A DNA stretch of 53,114 nucleotides from Gluconacetobacter dulcium (lineage in GTDB: Bacteria > Pseudomonadota > Alphaproteobacteria > Acetobacterales > Acetobacteraceae): contig NZ_JABEQN010000030.1 in NCBI RefSeq assembly GCF_014174165.1, positions 1-53,114 on the forward strand. Reading direction: 5' to 3'. Below are positions 19,998 through 26,986 of this stretch, one piece after another. A program made the position numbers and the translations under genes. Below the pieces are notes generated by a model. It had not been told where the DNA came from and made no database searches. It was given only the letters and a program-made list of their open reading frames with translations. Position 1 is the stretch's first letter; the number at the start of each line of letters is the position of its first letter.

Positions 19998-20122
19998 TCT
20001 GTTCTTTTTTGAAAAAAAGAACCAAAAAACTTTGATTCGGTCGGGAGCCTTGTGCTGGGGACGCGCGATGACCCTGAACGGATTAAAGTCTTTTTGCTTC
20101 TTTTTCTTCAGAAAAAGAAGAA
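19998..20122 (+). repeat. Palindromic AT-rich repeat, family 2, copy A
   Basis: The repeat carries two perfect hairpins, GTTCTTTTTT/AAAAAAGAAC (20001-20022) and CTTCTTTTTC/GAAAAAGAAG (20097-20120). The whole element also folds back on itself: about 28 nt after the first hairpin are largely complementary to the 28 nt before the second. A near-identical copy in the same orientation lies at 22766-22890. Its right end overlaps the last codons of the hydrolase gene on the minus strand. It resembles a small MITE-like or REP-like element. The rest of 19832-19997 has no gene and should contain the promoter of the DadA-like operon. Confidence 0.85.
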
Positions 20123-21702
20123 CTGACTTTCCTCGGGTGCAGATCCTGCGCATCGAAGCTGAAATCGGACCCGATCACGCGCATGTTCATGCCGACCACC
20201 TGGCCGGAGACATCGCGTTCGAACTGCACATAGGAATCGTCGCTGGCATCCTGTCCGCGATCGTCCCACCGGACGACGAACAGATCGTGCGGCAGGGCGG
20301 AGAGTGTGCCGGTCAGGCCATCGGCATGGCTGAATGCCATCCGCAGGTCCTGTCCTCGGCGGCTGATGGTGATCGGGCCGCGCCAGTCGTCGCGATAGGT
20401 GCCGATATAGTCCTGCTGCGTGCTTTCGGAGAGGGTGATGAATGGCCGCGCGGGCGAGCCGGGGCCGGTGCTGGCGGCGGCTTTCGCCTCCGCCGCGTGT
20501 GCGGCGTTCTCCGCGTCCTGCCAGTGCGCGACCCAGTCGGCGCTGGCGCCGGTTGCGACATAGGCGCTCAGCGTCGTTGCGATGGCGTAGGTCGCGTTGT
20601 GGTCGTCATGGTTGGTCAGGATGACGATGGCCGTCCGGCTTTCCGGCAGGAAGGTCATATAGCTGACCATGCCGTCGATGGTGCCGGTGTGCCAGACGCG
20701 CTTCTGGCCGAAGAAATCCTCCATGAACCAGCCATAGCCATAGGCGCGGAAATGGGTTTTCGTTGCCTCCGCCGTGTCGGGCAGCGGCAGCAGCGCATGC
20801 GGCGCCCACAGCGTATCGCGGCTGGCCTGGCTGAAGATCTGCCGGCCTTCGGGCGTGCGGCCGCCGTTGAGATAGGTCTGCGCCCAGCGGGCCATGCCGT
20901 CGGCGCTGCACCAGATGCCGCCGGCGGGCGCCACGCCGGGCAACCGGAGCGCGGCCTTGTCGGGCAGGATGCCGGTTTCACCCTCGCCGGTCGCGACGTT
21001 CGTCTGGCCCTTGACCCGCGGCGTGCTCTGGCAGGCGGGCAGGCCGGCGGCGTCGATCAGTCGCTTCTGGACGATTTCTTCCCAGCTTTGCCCGGTCAGT
21101 CGCTCGACCAGCGCGCCGGCTACGACATAAAGAAGATTGTTGTAGGCGTATTGGGTGCGGAACGGCGCTGTGAAGGGCATGAACGGCAGGCCGGCGAGGA
21201 TTTGCGGCCGCGTGAGGGTGCTGTGCGAGAACAGCATCAGGTCTCCGGCGCCCAGCCCCATTCCGCTATGGTGGGTCAGCAGGTCCGACACGCGGAAATC
21301 CCGCGTGATCGACGGATCGGCGACGCGGAATTCCGGCAGGTGGTCGATGACGCGGTCGTTCCAGTCCAGCTTGCCCTGATCGACCAGTTGCGCCAGCGCC
21401 GTGGTGGTGAACTCCTTGGTGTTCGACCCGATGGCGAACAGCGTGCGGCGATCGACCGGCGCGCTGCTCTTGTCTTCCGCGCGGCGTCCGTAACCGTGGC
21501 TGAACACGATGTCTCCGTCATGCACCACGGCGACCGCGATTCCGGGCACGTTGAATGCCTGCCGGGCGCGTTCCACCGTCGTGCCGATTGCCTGCTCCGT
21601 CAGTCCCGGTGGCAGGGACGCGGCATGGCCGACGCATGGCACGGACAGGAGGGCGACCGCCGAGACGGCCATCATGCATGAATGTCGGAAACGCTGGAGC
21701 AT
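20083..21702 (-). CDS. Secreted class C-type serine hydrolase with C-terminal extension (539 aa)
   Basis: This is a second exported SxxK hydrolase, only distantly similar to the one at 14912. The signal peptide ends near VGHAAS. Motifs are S93-N-T-K96 (FAIGSNTKEFTT), Y187-N-N189 (AYNNLLYVVAG) and H338-T-G340 (WHTGTIDGMVSY), the full class C set with HTG in place of KTG. After about residue 430 a separate beta-rich domain follows, like the lipocalin-like C-terminal domain of D-aminopeptidases and related esterases. The last residues (SFSEEKEAKRL) and the stop are encoded inside repeat copy A, so the original C-terminus was probably replaced when the repeat inserted. It may hydrolyse D-amino-acid amides, peptides or esters. 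Confidence 0.88.
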   Translation of the reverse strand: MLQRFRHSCMMAVSAVALLSVPCVGHAASLPPGLTEQAIGTTVERARQAFNVPGIAVAVVHDGDIVFSHGYGRRAEDKSSAPVDRRTLFAIGSNTKEFTTTALAQLVDQGKLDWNDRVIDHLPEFRVADPSITRDFRVSDLLTHHSGMGLGAGDLMLFSHSTLTRPQILAGLPFMPFTAPFRTQYAYNNLLYVVAGALVERLTGQSWEEIVQKRLIDAAGLPACQSTPRVKGQTNVATGEGETGILPDKAALRLPGVAPAGGIWCSADGMARWAQTYLNGGRTPEGRQIFSQASRDTLWAPHALLPLPDTAEATKTHFRAYGYGWFMEDFFGQKRVWHTGTIDGMVSYMTFLPESRTAIVILTNHDDHNATYAIATTLSAYVATGASADWVAHWQDAENAAHAAEAKAAASTGPGSPARPFITLSESTQQDYIGTYRDDWRGPITISRRGQDLRMAFSHADGLTGTLSALPHDLFVVRWDDRGQDASDDSYVQFERDVSGQVVGMNMRVIGSDFSFDAQDLHPRKVSSSFSEEKEAKRL

Positions 21703-21848
21703 GGACGGTCCTGAATACGAAAAGTCCGGCCCTGGGGCATGGATGGGCCAAAAAGGAAAAGGGATTCATTAAGAGCACGAAATGGATCGCCTGTCCCGTT
21801 TCGCAGATGTACCTTTCCCTTAACCTGATGTTACAGCCCTGCCGGGTG

Positions 21849-22739
21849 TCATTCGGCCAGCGCGGCCAGGTCGATTGCCAGTTCGTTTCGTAACAAGGCA
21901 AGGATGCTCTGCGAAATATGCGACAGTGCGTGGTCGGCGCGGAACAGGACGGTGCAGGTCACGCTGAGTGGCGGGGAGAGCGGGCGCGGCCGGGGCAGGC
22001 CCGGATGATGCAGGGCTGTCAGGGCATCCACGATGGCGCAGCCCCCGCCGAGGCGTACGAGTTCGGCCGCCATGAAATGGGTGCGTACCCGCACCGGTGG
22101 CGTGGCCGGAATGCCGGCTTCGTCCAGTGCCATGTCGAGCAGGCGGGCCGTGGGGTCGTTCTCGCTCAGCCCGATATAGCGGGCCGGGTCGATTTCGGCG
22201 ATGTTGACGGGGCCTTCCCCGCCCTCGGCGTCGATCACCAGCAGGGGAATATCCGCGATATGCAGTGCGGTCAGCCCGTCGCGCGTGTAATCGCCGAACA
22301 CGATCCCGAGGTCGAGATCGTGGTTGAGGATGCGGGACACGATTTCGGAGCCGTGCATGGCGTCGATCGTGAGTTCCATGCCGGGATGGGCGGTGCGATA
22401 ACGCTGGACTACGCGCGGCACCAGGCTCAGCCCCAGGCTCGGCACGCAACCGATGCTGATCGAATGCCCGTCTCGCGCATAGCGCAGATTGTCGGTCAGG
22501 CGTTTGAGGTCCGACAGTTTTTCGAAAATGGCGTTGACGTGCGGCAGCATGATGCGGGCTTCGCGCGTCGGCACCAGTCGGCCGCCCGCGCGCTCGAACA
22601 GTGCGAAGCCCAGCGATTGCTCGGCGTAGCGCAAGACCTTGCTGGCCGCCGGCTGCGAGACGTGCAGCAGTTCGGCGGCGCGCCGGAGCGAACCCGTCGT
22701 CATGATCGCGTAGAAGACTTCGATCTGGCGCAGGCGCAT
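21849..22739 (-). CDS. LysR-family transcriptional regulator (296 aa)
   Basis: The N-terminal winged helix-turn-helix reads MRLRQIEVFYAIMTTGSLRR, then AAELLHVSQPAASKVLRYAE, a classic LysR DNA-binding domain. A periplasmic-binding-protein-like effector domain follows from about residue 90 (SISIGCVPSLG). The open frame continues upstream to 22793, but that part (LFFKKEQK) is encoded by repeat copy B, so I start at the ATG at 22739, 27 bp past the repeat. It lies downstream of the cytochrome and upstream of a hydrolase on the same strand, and it probably controls the surrounding island; the inducer is unknown. Confidence 0.9.
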   Translation of the reverse strand: MRLRQIEVFYAIMTTGSLRRAAELLHVSQPAASKVLRYAEQSLGFALFERAGGRLVPTREARIMLPHVNAIFEKLSDLKRLTDNLRYARDGHSISIGCVPSLGLSLVPRVVQRYRTAHPGMELTIDAMHGSEIVSRILNHDLDLGIVFGDYTRDGLTALHIADIPLLVIDAEGGEGPVNIAEIDPARYIGLSENDPTARLLDMALDEAGIPATPPVRVRTHFMAAELVRLGGGCAIVDALTALHHPGLPRPRPLSPPLSVTCTVLFRADHALSHISQSILALLRNELAIDLAALAE

Positions 22740-22765
22740 CGGGGATCCTTGGCTGGGGCGTGGTT

Positions 22766-22890
22766 TCTGTTCTTTTTTGAAAAAAAGAACCAAAAAACTT
22801 TGATTCGTTCAGGAGCCTTGTGCTGGGAATACGCGACGGCCCAAAACGGATAAAAGTCTTTTTGCTTCTTTTTCTTCAGAAAAAGAAGAG
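22766..22890 (+). repeat. Palindromic AT-rich repeat, family 2, copy B
   Basis: This is a near-identical direct copy of 19998-20122. Hairpins GTTCTTTTTT/AAAAAAGAAC (22769-22790) and CTTCTTTTTC/GAAAAAGAAG (22865-22888) are both perfect. It sits in the short gap between the 3' end of the cytochrome gene and the 5' end of the LysR gene, so it lies in the LysR leader or promoter. Together with copy A it encloses the LysR gene and one SxxK hydrolase. Confidence 0.85.
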
Positions 22891-22906
22891 AACGATGCGG
22901 CGTGTT

Positions 22907-23302
22907 TCATGACGGACAGGCCGAACGCGTCCGCGCCCCGACACGCACGGTCTTGCCTTGCGGGAGATCGTTCGCCGCCAGCAGGAACGCGACGACGGCC
23001 CGTGTGTCGTCCGGCGACAGCGTGCCGGGGGCCATCAGCGGCATGGCCCGATGGACATAGGCTTCCAGTTCCGAAACCGGTGCCCCGGCCCAGTTGGCGA
23101 CGAAGCGGCCCGTCAGCGCGGGGGTTTCGAAATTGCCTTCCAGCCGTGTGCCGTGGCACATCGCGCAGGCCGTGCGATAGAGGTCCGCGCCGTGAGCCGG
23201 CTCGGCGCATGGTGTGGCGGCGGCAAGGGGGTGTGCCGGGGCCATGCCGAGCGTGAGGGCGGCCATGCAGGCCGCCATTGTGCTTTTTATGCGCATCGTC
23301 AT
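22907..23302 (-). CDS. Exported mono-haem c-type cytochrome (131 aa)
   Basis: This is a small cytochrome c with a Sec signal peptide (cleavage near PLAAA). The haem-binding CAMCH is at residues 46-50, and a Met-containing segment (HRAMPLMAPG) probably supplies the axial ligand, followed by the typical DDTRAVVAFLLA C-terminal helix. It is one base downstream of the stop of the Tat-exported flavo-oxidoreductase, so the two are co-translated. The likely role is to take electrons from that flavoprotein in the periplasm, as cytochrome subunits do in acetic-acid-bacterial dehydrogenases; this is inference from gene order. Confidence 0.9.
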   Translation of the reverse strand: MTMRIKSTMAACMAALTLGMAPAHPLAAATPCAEPAHGADLYRTACAMCHGTRLEGNFETPALTGRFVANWAGAPVSELEAYVHRAMPLMAPGTLSPDDTRAVVAFLLAANDLPQGKTVRVGARTRSACPS

Positions 23303-23303
23303 G

Positions 23304-24551
23304 TCACCCGCCCGCCATCGGCATGCGCGCGAACAGGTCGGCGAAGACGCCGATGGCGCGCGCGGCCTCCGCCGGGTCGGGGTGCTCGAAGGAATTGCCG
23401 ACGCCGGTCATCTCGCCCAGCCCGTCCAGATCCACGGCCTGGATCATCACGCCGTCGGTCTTCGACAGCAGCGCGGCGCCCCGGTAATCGAGGCCGTAGG
23501 GGGCCTCGGGGCGGGGTGGCAGCCAGGCTGTCTGGCCCCGGACGGGGATCAGGCTGTCATCGCGCCACCAGTCGCGCGCGGCGTAGCCGGGGCAGTTGAT
23601 GATCACCTTCTCCGGCAGGGAGGTCAGATCCTGGGGGGTGTGGAACGAGCGGATGACGATGCGGCCGCCCGCCTGGTGAAATTCGGACAGCAGCAGGTGG
23701 CCGTAGGCGCCGAAATTATAGATCATCAGGGAATGCCGCTTTGCGTACGGCGCGGCGAAGGGATTTTCCGCCGCCGGAACATCCTCGGCCGCCGGGATGA
23801 TATCGCGAATCCTGCTGTCGAAGGCGGCGAAATCCTCGGTGGCGCGGGGCATCCGTCCCGGTGCGCCGGCGGGCGCCGGTCTGGCCGGCCCTTCGTCGAA
23901 GGGTTTGTCGGACAGGATGTAGTTGTCTTCGAACAGGATCGGCGCGCCGGGCAGGCCGAGATAGGTGCGGTAGGTCGCCCACGAGAACCGCGCCATCTGC
24001 TCCCACTGGTCGGCGAAGGCGGGGCCGGCGGTCTGGGTCAGGGCGATGCGGGACGCCGGCGTCCAGCTTCCGTTCGCGCGGACCGAGCGCGTGTGCGGCA
24101 GCAGGTCGCGGGTATAGATCGTGACGTCGAAGCCCGCGCGCTGTGCCGTCAGCGCGGCCGTGAGCCCGACGATGCCGCAGCCGATGACCGCGACCTTGCG
24201 GTTGAGCGTTGCCGCCACCTTGCCGACCACCAGATTGGCCGAGCCCCAGGACAGGGACCAGCCGCTGCCGCCATGGCCGTAATTATGGAAGACCGTCTTG
24301 TCGCCGATCCGCTCGACATCCAGCCGGGGGCCGGCGGCGCGGAAGGGCCGGATACAGACCTTGATGTCGGTGATCTGGTCCACGCGCGGGTGCAGCGGCA
24401 CAAGGTGGGGCGGGTGCGCCGGCGCGCGTGCGTCGCCCGCCGAGGCGGCGTGTGGCAGGAGGATGTGCTCCCCCGCCATCATTGCGGCCGCGCCCAGTGC
24501 GGCGCCGCCCGCGAACACGCCTCGGCGCGAAAGAGTCCTGCCAGTATCCAT
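23304..24551 (-). CDS. Tat-exported D-amino-acid-oxidase-like flavoprotein, permuted motif order (415 aa)
   Basis: A twin-arginine leader (TLSRRGVFAGGAALGAAAM) predicts folded export. The D-amino-acid oxidase signature normally found near the C-terminus, an R-P segment then HNYGHGGSGWSLSWG, is here at residues 68-103. The FAD-binding GCGIVG that normally opens the family follows at 124-129. Downstream segments line up with the rest of canonical DAAO in order: YTRDLLPHT, then VIINCPGYAARDW, VRGQTAWLPP and GVMIQAVDLDG, and the protein ends where DAAO would continue into its signature. The simplest reading is a circular permutation. The start at 24551 gives a proper Tat leader; the open frame extends further without one. 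The substrate is inferred, not shown. Confidence 0.83.
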   Translation of the reverse strand: MDTGRTLSRRGVFAGGAALGAAAMMAGEHILLPHAASAGDARAPAHPPHLVPLHPRVDQITDIKVCIRPFRAAGPRLDVERIGDKTVFHNYGHGGSGWSLSWGSANLVVGKVAATLNRKVAVIGCGIVGLTAALTAQRAGFDVTIYTRDLLPHTRSVRANGSWTPASRIALTQTAGPAFADQWEQMARFSWATYRTYLGLPGAPILFEDNYILSDKPFDEGPARPAPAGAPGRMPRATEDFAAFDSRIRDIIPAAEDVPAAENPFAAPYAKRHSLMIYNFGAYGHLLLSEFHQAGGRIVIRSFHTPQDLTSLPEKVIINCPGYAARDWWRDDSLIPVRGQTAWLPPRPEAPYGLDYRGAALLSKTDGVMIQAVDLDGLGEMTGVGNSFEHPDPAEAARAIGVFADLFARMPMAGG

Positions 24552-24747
24552 AACCGCGCCGCGCCACCCCGCTGCATGATCGCATGCTTCTTCCTTCGCC
24601 GATCGCGGCCCGCTTAGGAAGGTCAAACTTTTCCACAGGTGATAACCCAAGGCTAACGCATGGTAACTTCGGTGAATTGGTCTGGTGTGGAAACGAAGAT
24701 TATGATGGCCTCGGAATGAGGTGGACGTGCCACCGAGGAGATCAACC

Positions 24748-25671
24748 GTGCCGCCATCTGGAATGCGCCTTCTGACACGCGGCGCCGTTGCCTTGTGCGC
24801 GCTCCTTCTTCTTGCCGGGCCGGCCCGGGCGGCGCGTGCATCCGCCATGGCGGACGCTGTCGCGCGACTGACGGCCGGGCAACCGGGGGAGTTCGCCGTC
24901 TATGCCGCGCCATCGGGGCAGGCGCCGGATGTCTGCCTGCATTGTGACGAGCCGATCAATGCCGCCAGCACCATCAAGCTGCTTGTGCTCGATGCCGCCT
25001 ATGCCGCCTTCCGTGACGGCACGCTGAAGCCGGATGAGGCGATCATCGTTCATAACCGTTTTCACTCGCTGGTCGGCATGGGCAGTTTTTCGCTGGACCA
25101 GAAGGAGGATTCCTACGATCCGCTCTATGCCGAGGCCGGCAGGCCGGTCACGGTGATCGAATTGCTGCGGGTCATGATCCAGTACAGCAGCAACCTCGCC
25201 ACCAACCTGATGGTCGAGCGGCTGGGTGTGATCCAGATCCGTGGCGTGGTGGCGCAGCAGGGACTGGAGGGCATTACCTTCGGCCGCATGATCGAGGATT
25301 TCGATGCCGATGCAAAAGGCATCCGCAATCGCGTGACGGCGCGCGGGCTGGGCGGTTTCCTGCAGAAGCTCGACCACGGCGCGATCGTCGGCCCGGCCGA
25401 GAGCCGTGCGATGATCGGCATCATGCTTGGCCAGACCTTCAACGACCTTATCCCGCCCGGATTGCCCGCCGGTACGCTGGTGGCGCACAAGACCGGGTGG
25501 GTCAACGGCGTGCGCAATGATGCCGCGATCGTGTTTCTGCCGAACGGGGCGCACTATATCCTGGTGGAACTCAGCCGCGACCTGCCGGACGAGGCGGCCG
25601 GCATCAAGGTGCTGAATGCCATTTCCAGCACGGTCTTCAAAGCCTATCGGCGCCGTCTGGGTGGCCCGTAG
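24748..25671 (+). CDS. Secreted class A beta-lactamase-related serine hydrolase (307 aa)
   Basis: This is a third exported SxxK-family protein, of the class A fold. A hydrophobic signal peptide (GAVALCALLLLAGPARA) is present. Motifs are S74-T-I-K77 (NAASTIKLLV), S147-S-N149 (QYSSNLATNL, the SDN position) and K248-T-G250 (AHKTGWVNG). I saw no clear omega-loop ExxxN, so true beta-lactamase activity is uncertain and a peptidase or esterase role is possible. I start at the GTG at 24748, because AGGAG precedes it by about 7 nt. The gene is divergent from the flavo-oxidoreductase across a 196-bp region, and its 3' end overlaps the convergent TetR gene by 35 bp. Confidence 0.86.
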   Translation: MPPSGMRLLTRGAVALCALLLLAGPARAARASAMADAVARLTAGQPGEFAVYAAPSGQAPDVCLHCDEPINAASTIKLLVLDAAYAAFRDGTLKPDEAIIVHNRFHSLVGMGSFSLDQKEDSYDPLYAEAGRPVTVIELLRVMIQYSSNLATNLMVERLGVIQIRGVVAQQGLEGITFGRMIEDFDADAKGIRNRVTARGLGGFLQKLDHGAIVGPAESRAMIGIMLGQTFNDLIPPGLPAGTLVAHKTGWVNGVRNDAAIVFLPNGAHYILVELSRDLPDEAAGIKVLNAISSTVFKAYRRRLGGP

Positions 25672-26299
25672 CCGGCTTCTGAGCGGGCATCAGCCTGGTG
25701 GCGAGATAGAGCCGGTTCATCAGGCGCAGTTCGTCTGGCGCGCCTGGTGATGTCGGGGCGGTCTTCAGGGCCATGCCGAGCATCGTCTTCATGTTGTTGA
25801 GCACGACGGTCGCGATATCGTCGGCCTCCCGCCGGTCCAGTTTCGGCGCGCAGGCGATCAATGCCGCGGAAATGCCGCCCAGCGCCGTGGCCCGCGACTG
25901 CTGGCTGAGTTCGGTCCGGTCCGTGCTGACATCCATGAGGGCGGGAAGCGATTTTACACGCGGATAGAGCGTGGTCAGAAGATCGATCAGGATATCGGCC
26001 AGTTCCTCGGGCGTCGCGCCGGTCGCGCGCTGGCCAAGCGTGGCATACGCTTCGCGCAGGATGTCGAGATGCCGGCGCAGCAGGGTGTCGGCGATCGCCT
26101 CCTTGTTCGGGAAAAAGCGATAGAGCGATCCGATCCGGGCACCGGCCCGCTCGGCGATCGCGGCCATGGTCGTCGCCTGATAGCCGCGTTCGGCGATCAG
26201 GTCGGATGCCGCCGCCAGCAGATCCGCCACGCGCTGGCGACCGACCGCGCGCTGGGGCTGCAATGCGGTGCGATCGGTCCTTGACGAAGTTGAGCCCAT
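25637..26299 (-). CDS. TetR/AcrR-family regulator (220 aa)
   Basis: The N-terminal helix-turn-helix is clear: RVADLLAAASDLIAERGYQA followed by TTMAAIAERAGARIGSLYRF and FPNKEAIADTLL. The C-terminal part is an all-helical ligand-binding domain. I use the ATG at 26299; a TTG two codons upstream is also possible. Its start region contains two TTGAG-N6-CTCAA palindromes (26290-26305 and 26319-26334), the first over the start codon, which suggests autoregulation and control of the divergent isochorismatase-MFS operon. Confidence 0.9.
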   Translation of the reverse strand: MGSTSSRTDRTALQPQRAVGRQRVADLLAAASDLIAERGYQATTMAAIAERAGARIGSLYRFFPNKEAIADTLLRRHLDILREAYATLGQRATGATPEELADILIDLLTTLYPRVKSLPALMDVSTDRTELSQQSRATALGGISAALIACAPKLDRREADDIATVVLNNMKTMLGMALKTAPTSPGAPDELRLMNRLYLATRLMPAQKPATGHPDGADRL

Positions 26300-26334
26300 G
26301 CTCAAATAATGCCCCTGCTTGAGTTTGTCCTCAA
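26290..26334. promoter_or_regulatory. Twin TTGAG-N6-CTCAA palindromes (probable TetR operator)
   Basis: Two palindromes share the same half-sites and the same 6-bp spacing: 26290-26305 and 26319-26334, centres 29 bp apart. They lie in the divergent region between the TetR gene and the isochorismatase-like gene. The first covers the TetR start codon. The pairing is seen directly; binding by the adjacent regulator is inference. Confidence 0.6.
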
Positions 26335-26403
26335 ATTCTATCGGACCCCGCCGGAGCGGACAACGCGCCGGGGGAACGAATGTAACGATATCGGAGCCGC
26401 ATC

Positions 26404-26973
26404 ATGATGTCTCTTCCCGCTTCCCGGACCGCGCTGGTGTTGATCGATCTCCAGAAAGGCATTGTCGGCCGAGCCCTGGCGCCGCGTCCGGGCGACGACG
26501 TGGTGGCGTGTTCCAAGCGCCTGGCCGGCCGTTTCCGGGCGGCCGGCGCGCCGGTCGTGCTGGTCAATGTCGCCTTTTCGGCCGATTTCGCCGATGCGGT
26601 GCGTACGCCGGTCGATCGGCCGTTTTCCCCGCCGCCGGGCGGCTTTCCCGAGGACTGGACCGAACTGGTGGACGGTCTGGCCGAACCGGGGGACCTGACG
26701 GTGACGAAGCGCCAGTGGGGCGCTTTTTACGGCACGGACCTGGATCTGCAACTGCGTCGGCGCGGCATCACGACGATCGTGCTCGGCGGGATCGCGACCA
26801 ATATGGGCGTGGAATCCACCGCCCGCGCCGCGCATGAGCATGGCTATGCGGTGGTGGTGGCGGAAGATGCGACCTCCGGCCTGTCGGCGGACATGCACGG
26901 CTTCGCCTTCGAGCATATCTTTCCGATGCTCGGCCGGGTGACGACCACCGATGCCGTCGAACTGACGGCCTGA
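26404..26973 (+). CDS. Isochorismatase-family hydrolase, Gly in the Cys position (189 aa)
   Basis: This is a cysteine-hydrolase-fold protein. Two of the catalytic triad positions are clear, D15 (LVLIDLQKG) and K102 (VTKRQWGAFYGTDLD). The third, usually Cys, is Gly135 (GIATNMGVESTARAA). The same Gly variant is seen in the YecD-like group and in true isochorismatases, so the enzyme need not be dead but cannot use a cysteine thioester mechanism there. It is the first gene of a likely two-gene operon with an MFS exporter 13 bp downstream, probably repressed by the divergent TetR protein. The substrate is unknown. Confidence 0.87.
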   Translation: MMSLPASRTALVLIDLQKGIVGRALAPRPGDDVVACSKRLAGRFRAAGAPVVLVNVAFSADFADAVRTPVDRPFSPPPGGFPEDWTELVDGLAEPGDLTVTKRQWGAFYGTDLDLQLRRRGITTIVLGGIATNMGVESTARAAHEHGYAVVVAEDATSGLSADMHGFAFEHIFPMLGRVTTTDAVELTA

Positions 26974-26986
26974 ATCGCCGCCGCAT

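Noticed and set aside
19935-20153. 72-codon frame rich in Lys/Phe on the minus strand
   Set aside because: It is coded mostly by the family-2 repeat itself; the same kind of tail appears at the second copy.
22809-23210. 133-codon frame on the minus strand
   Set aside because: It overlaps the cytochrome gene in another frame and runs into repeat copy B, so it is an artefact.
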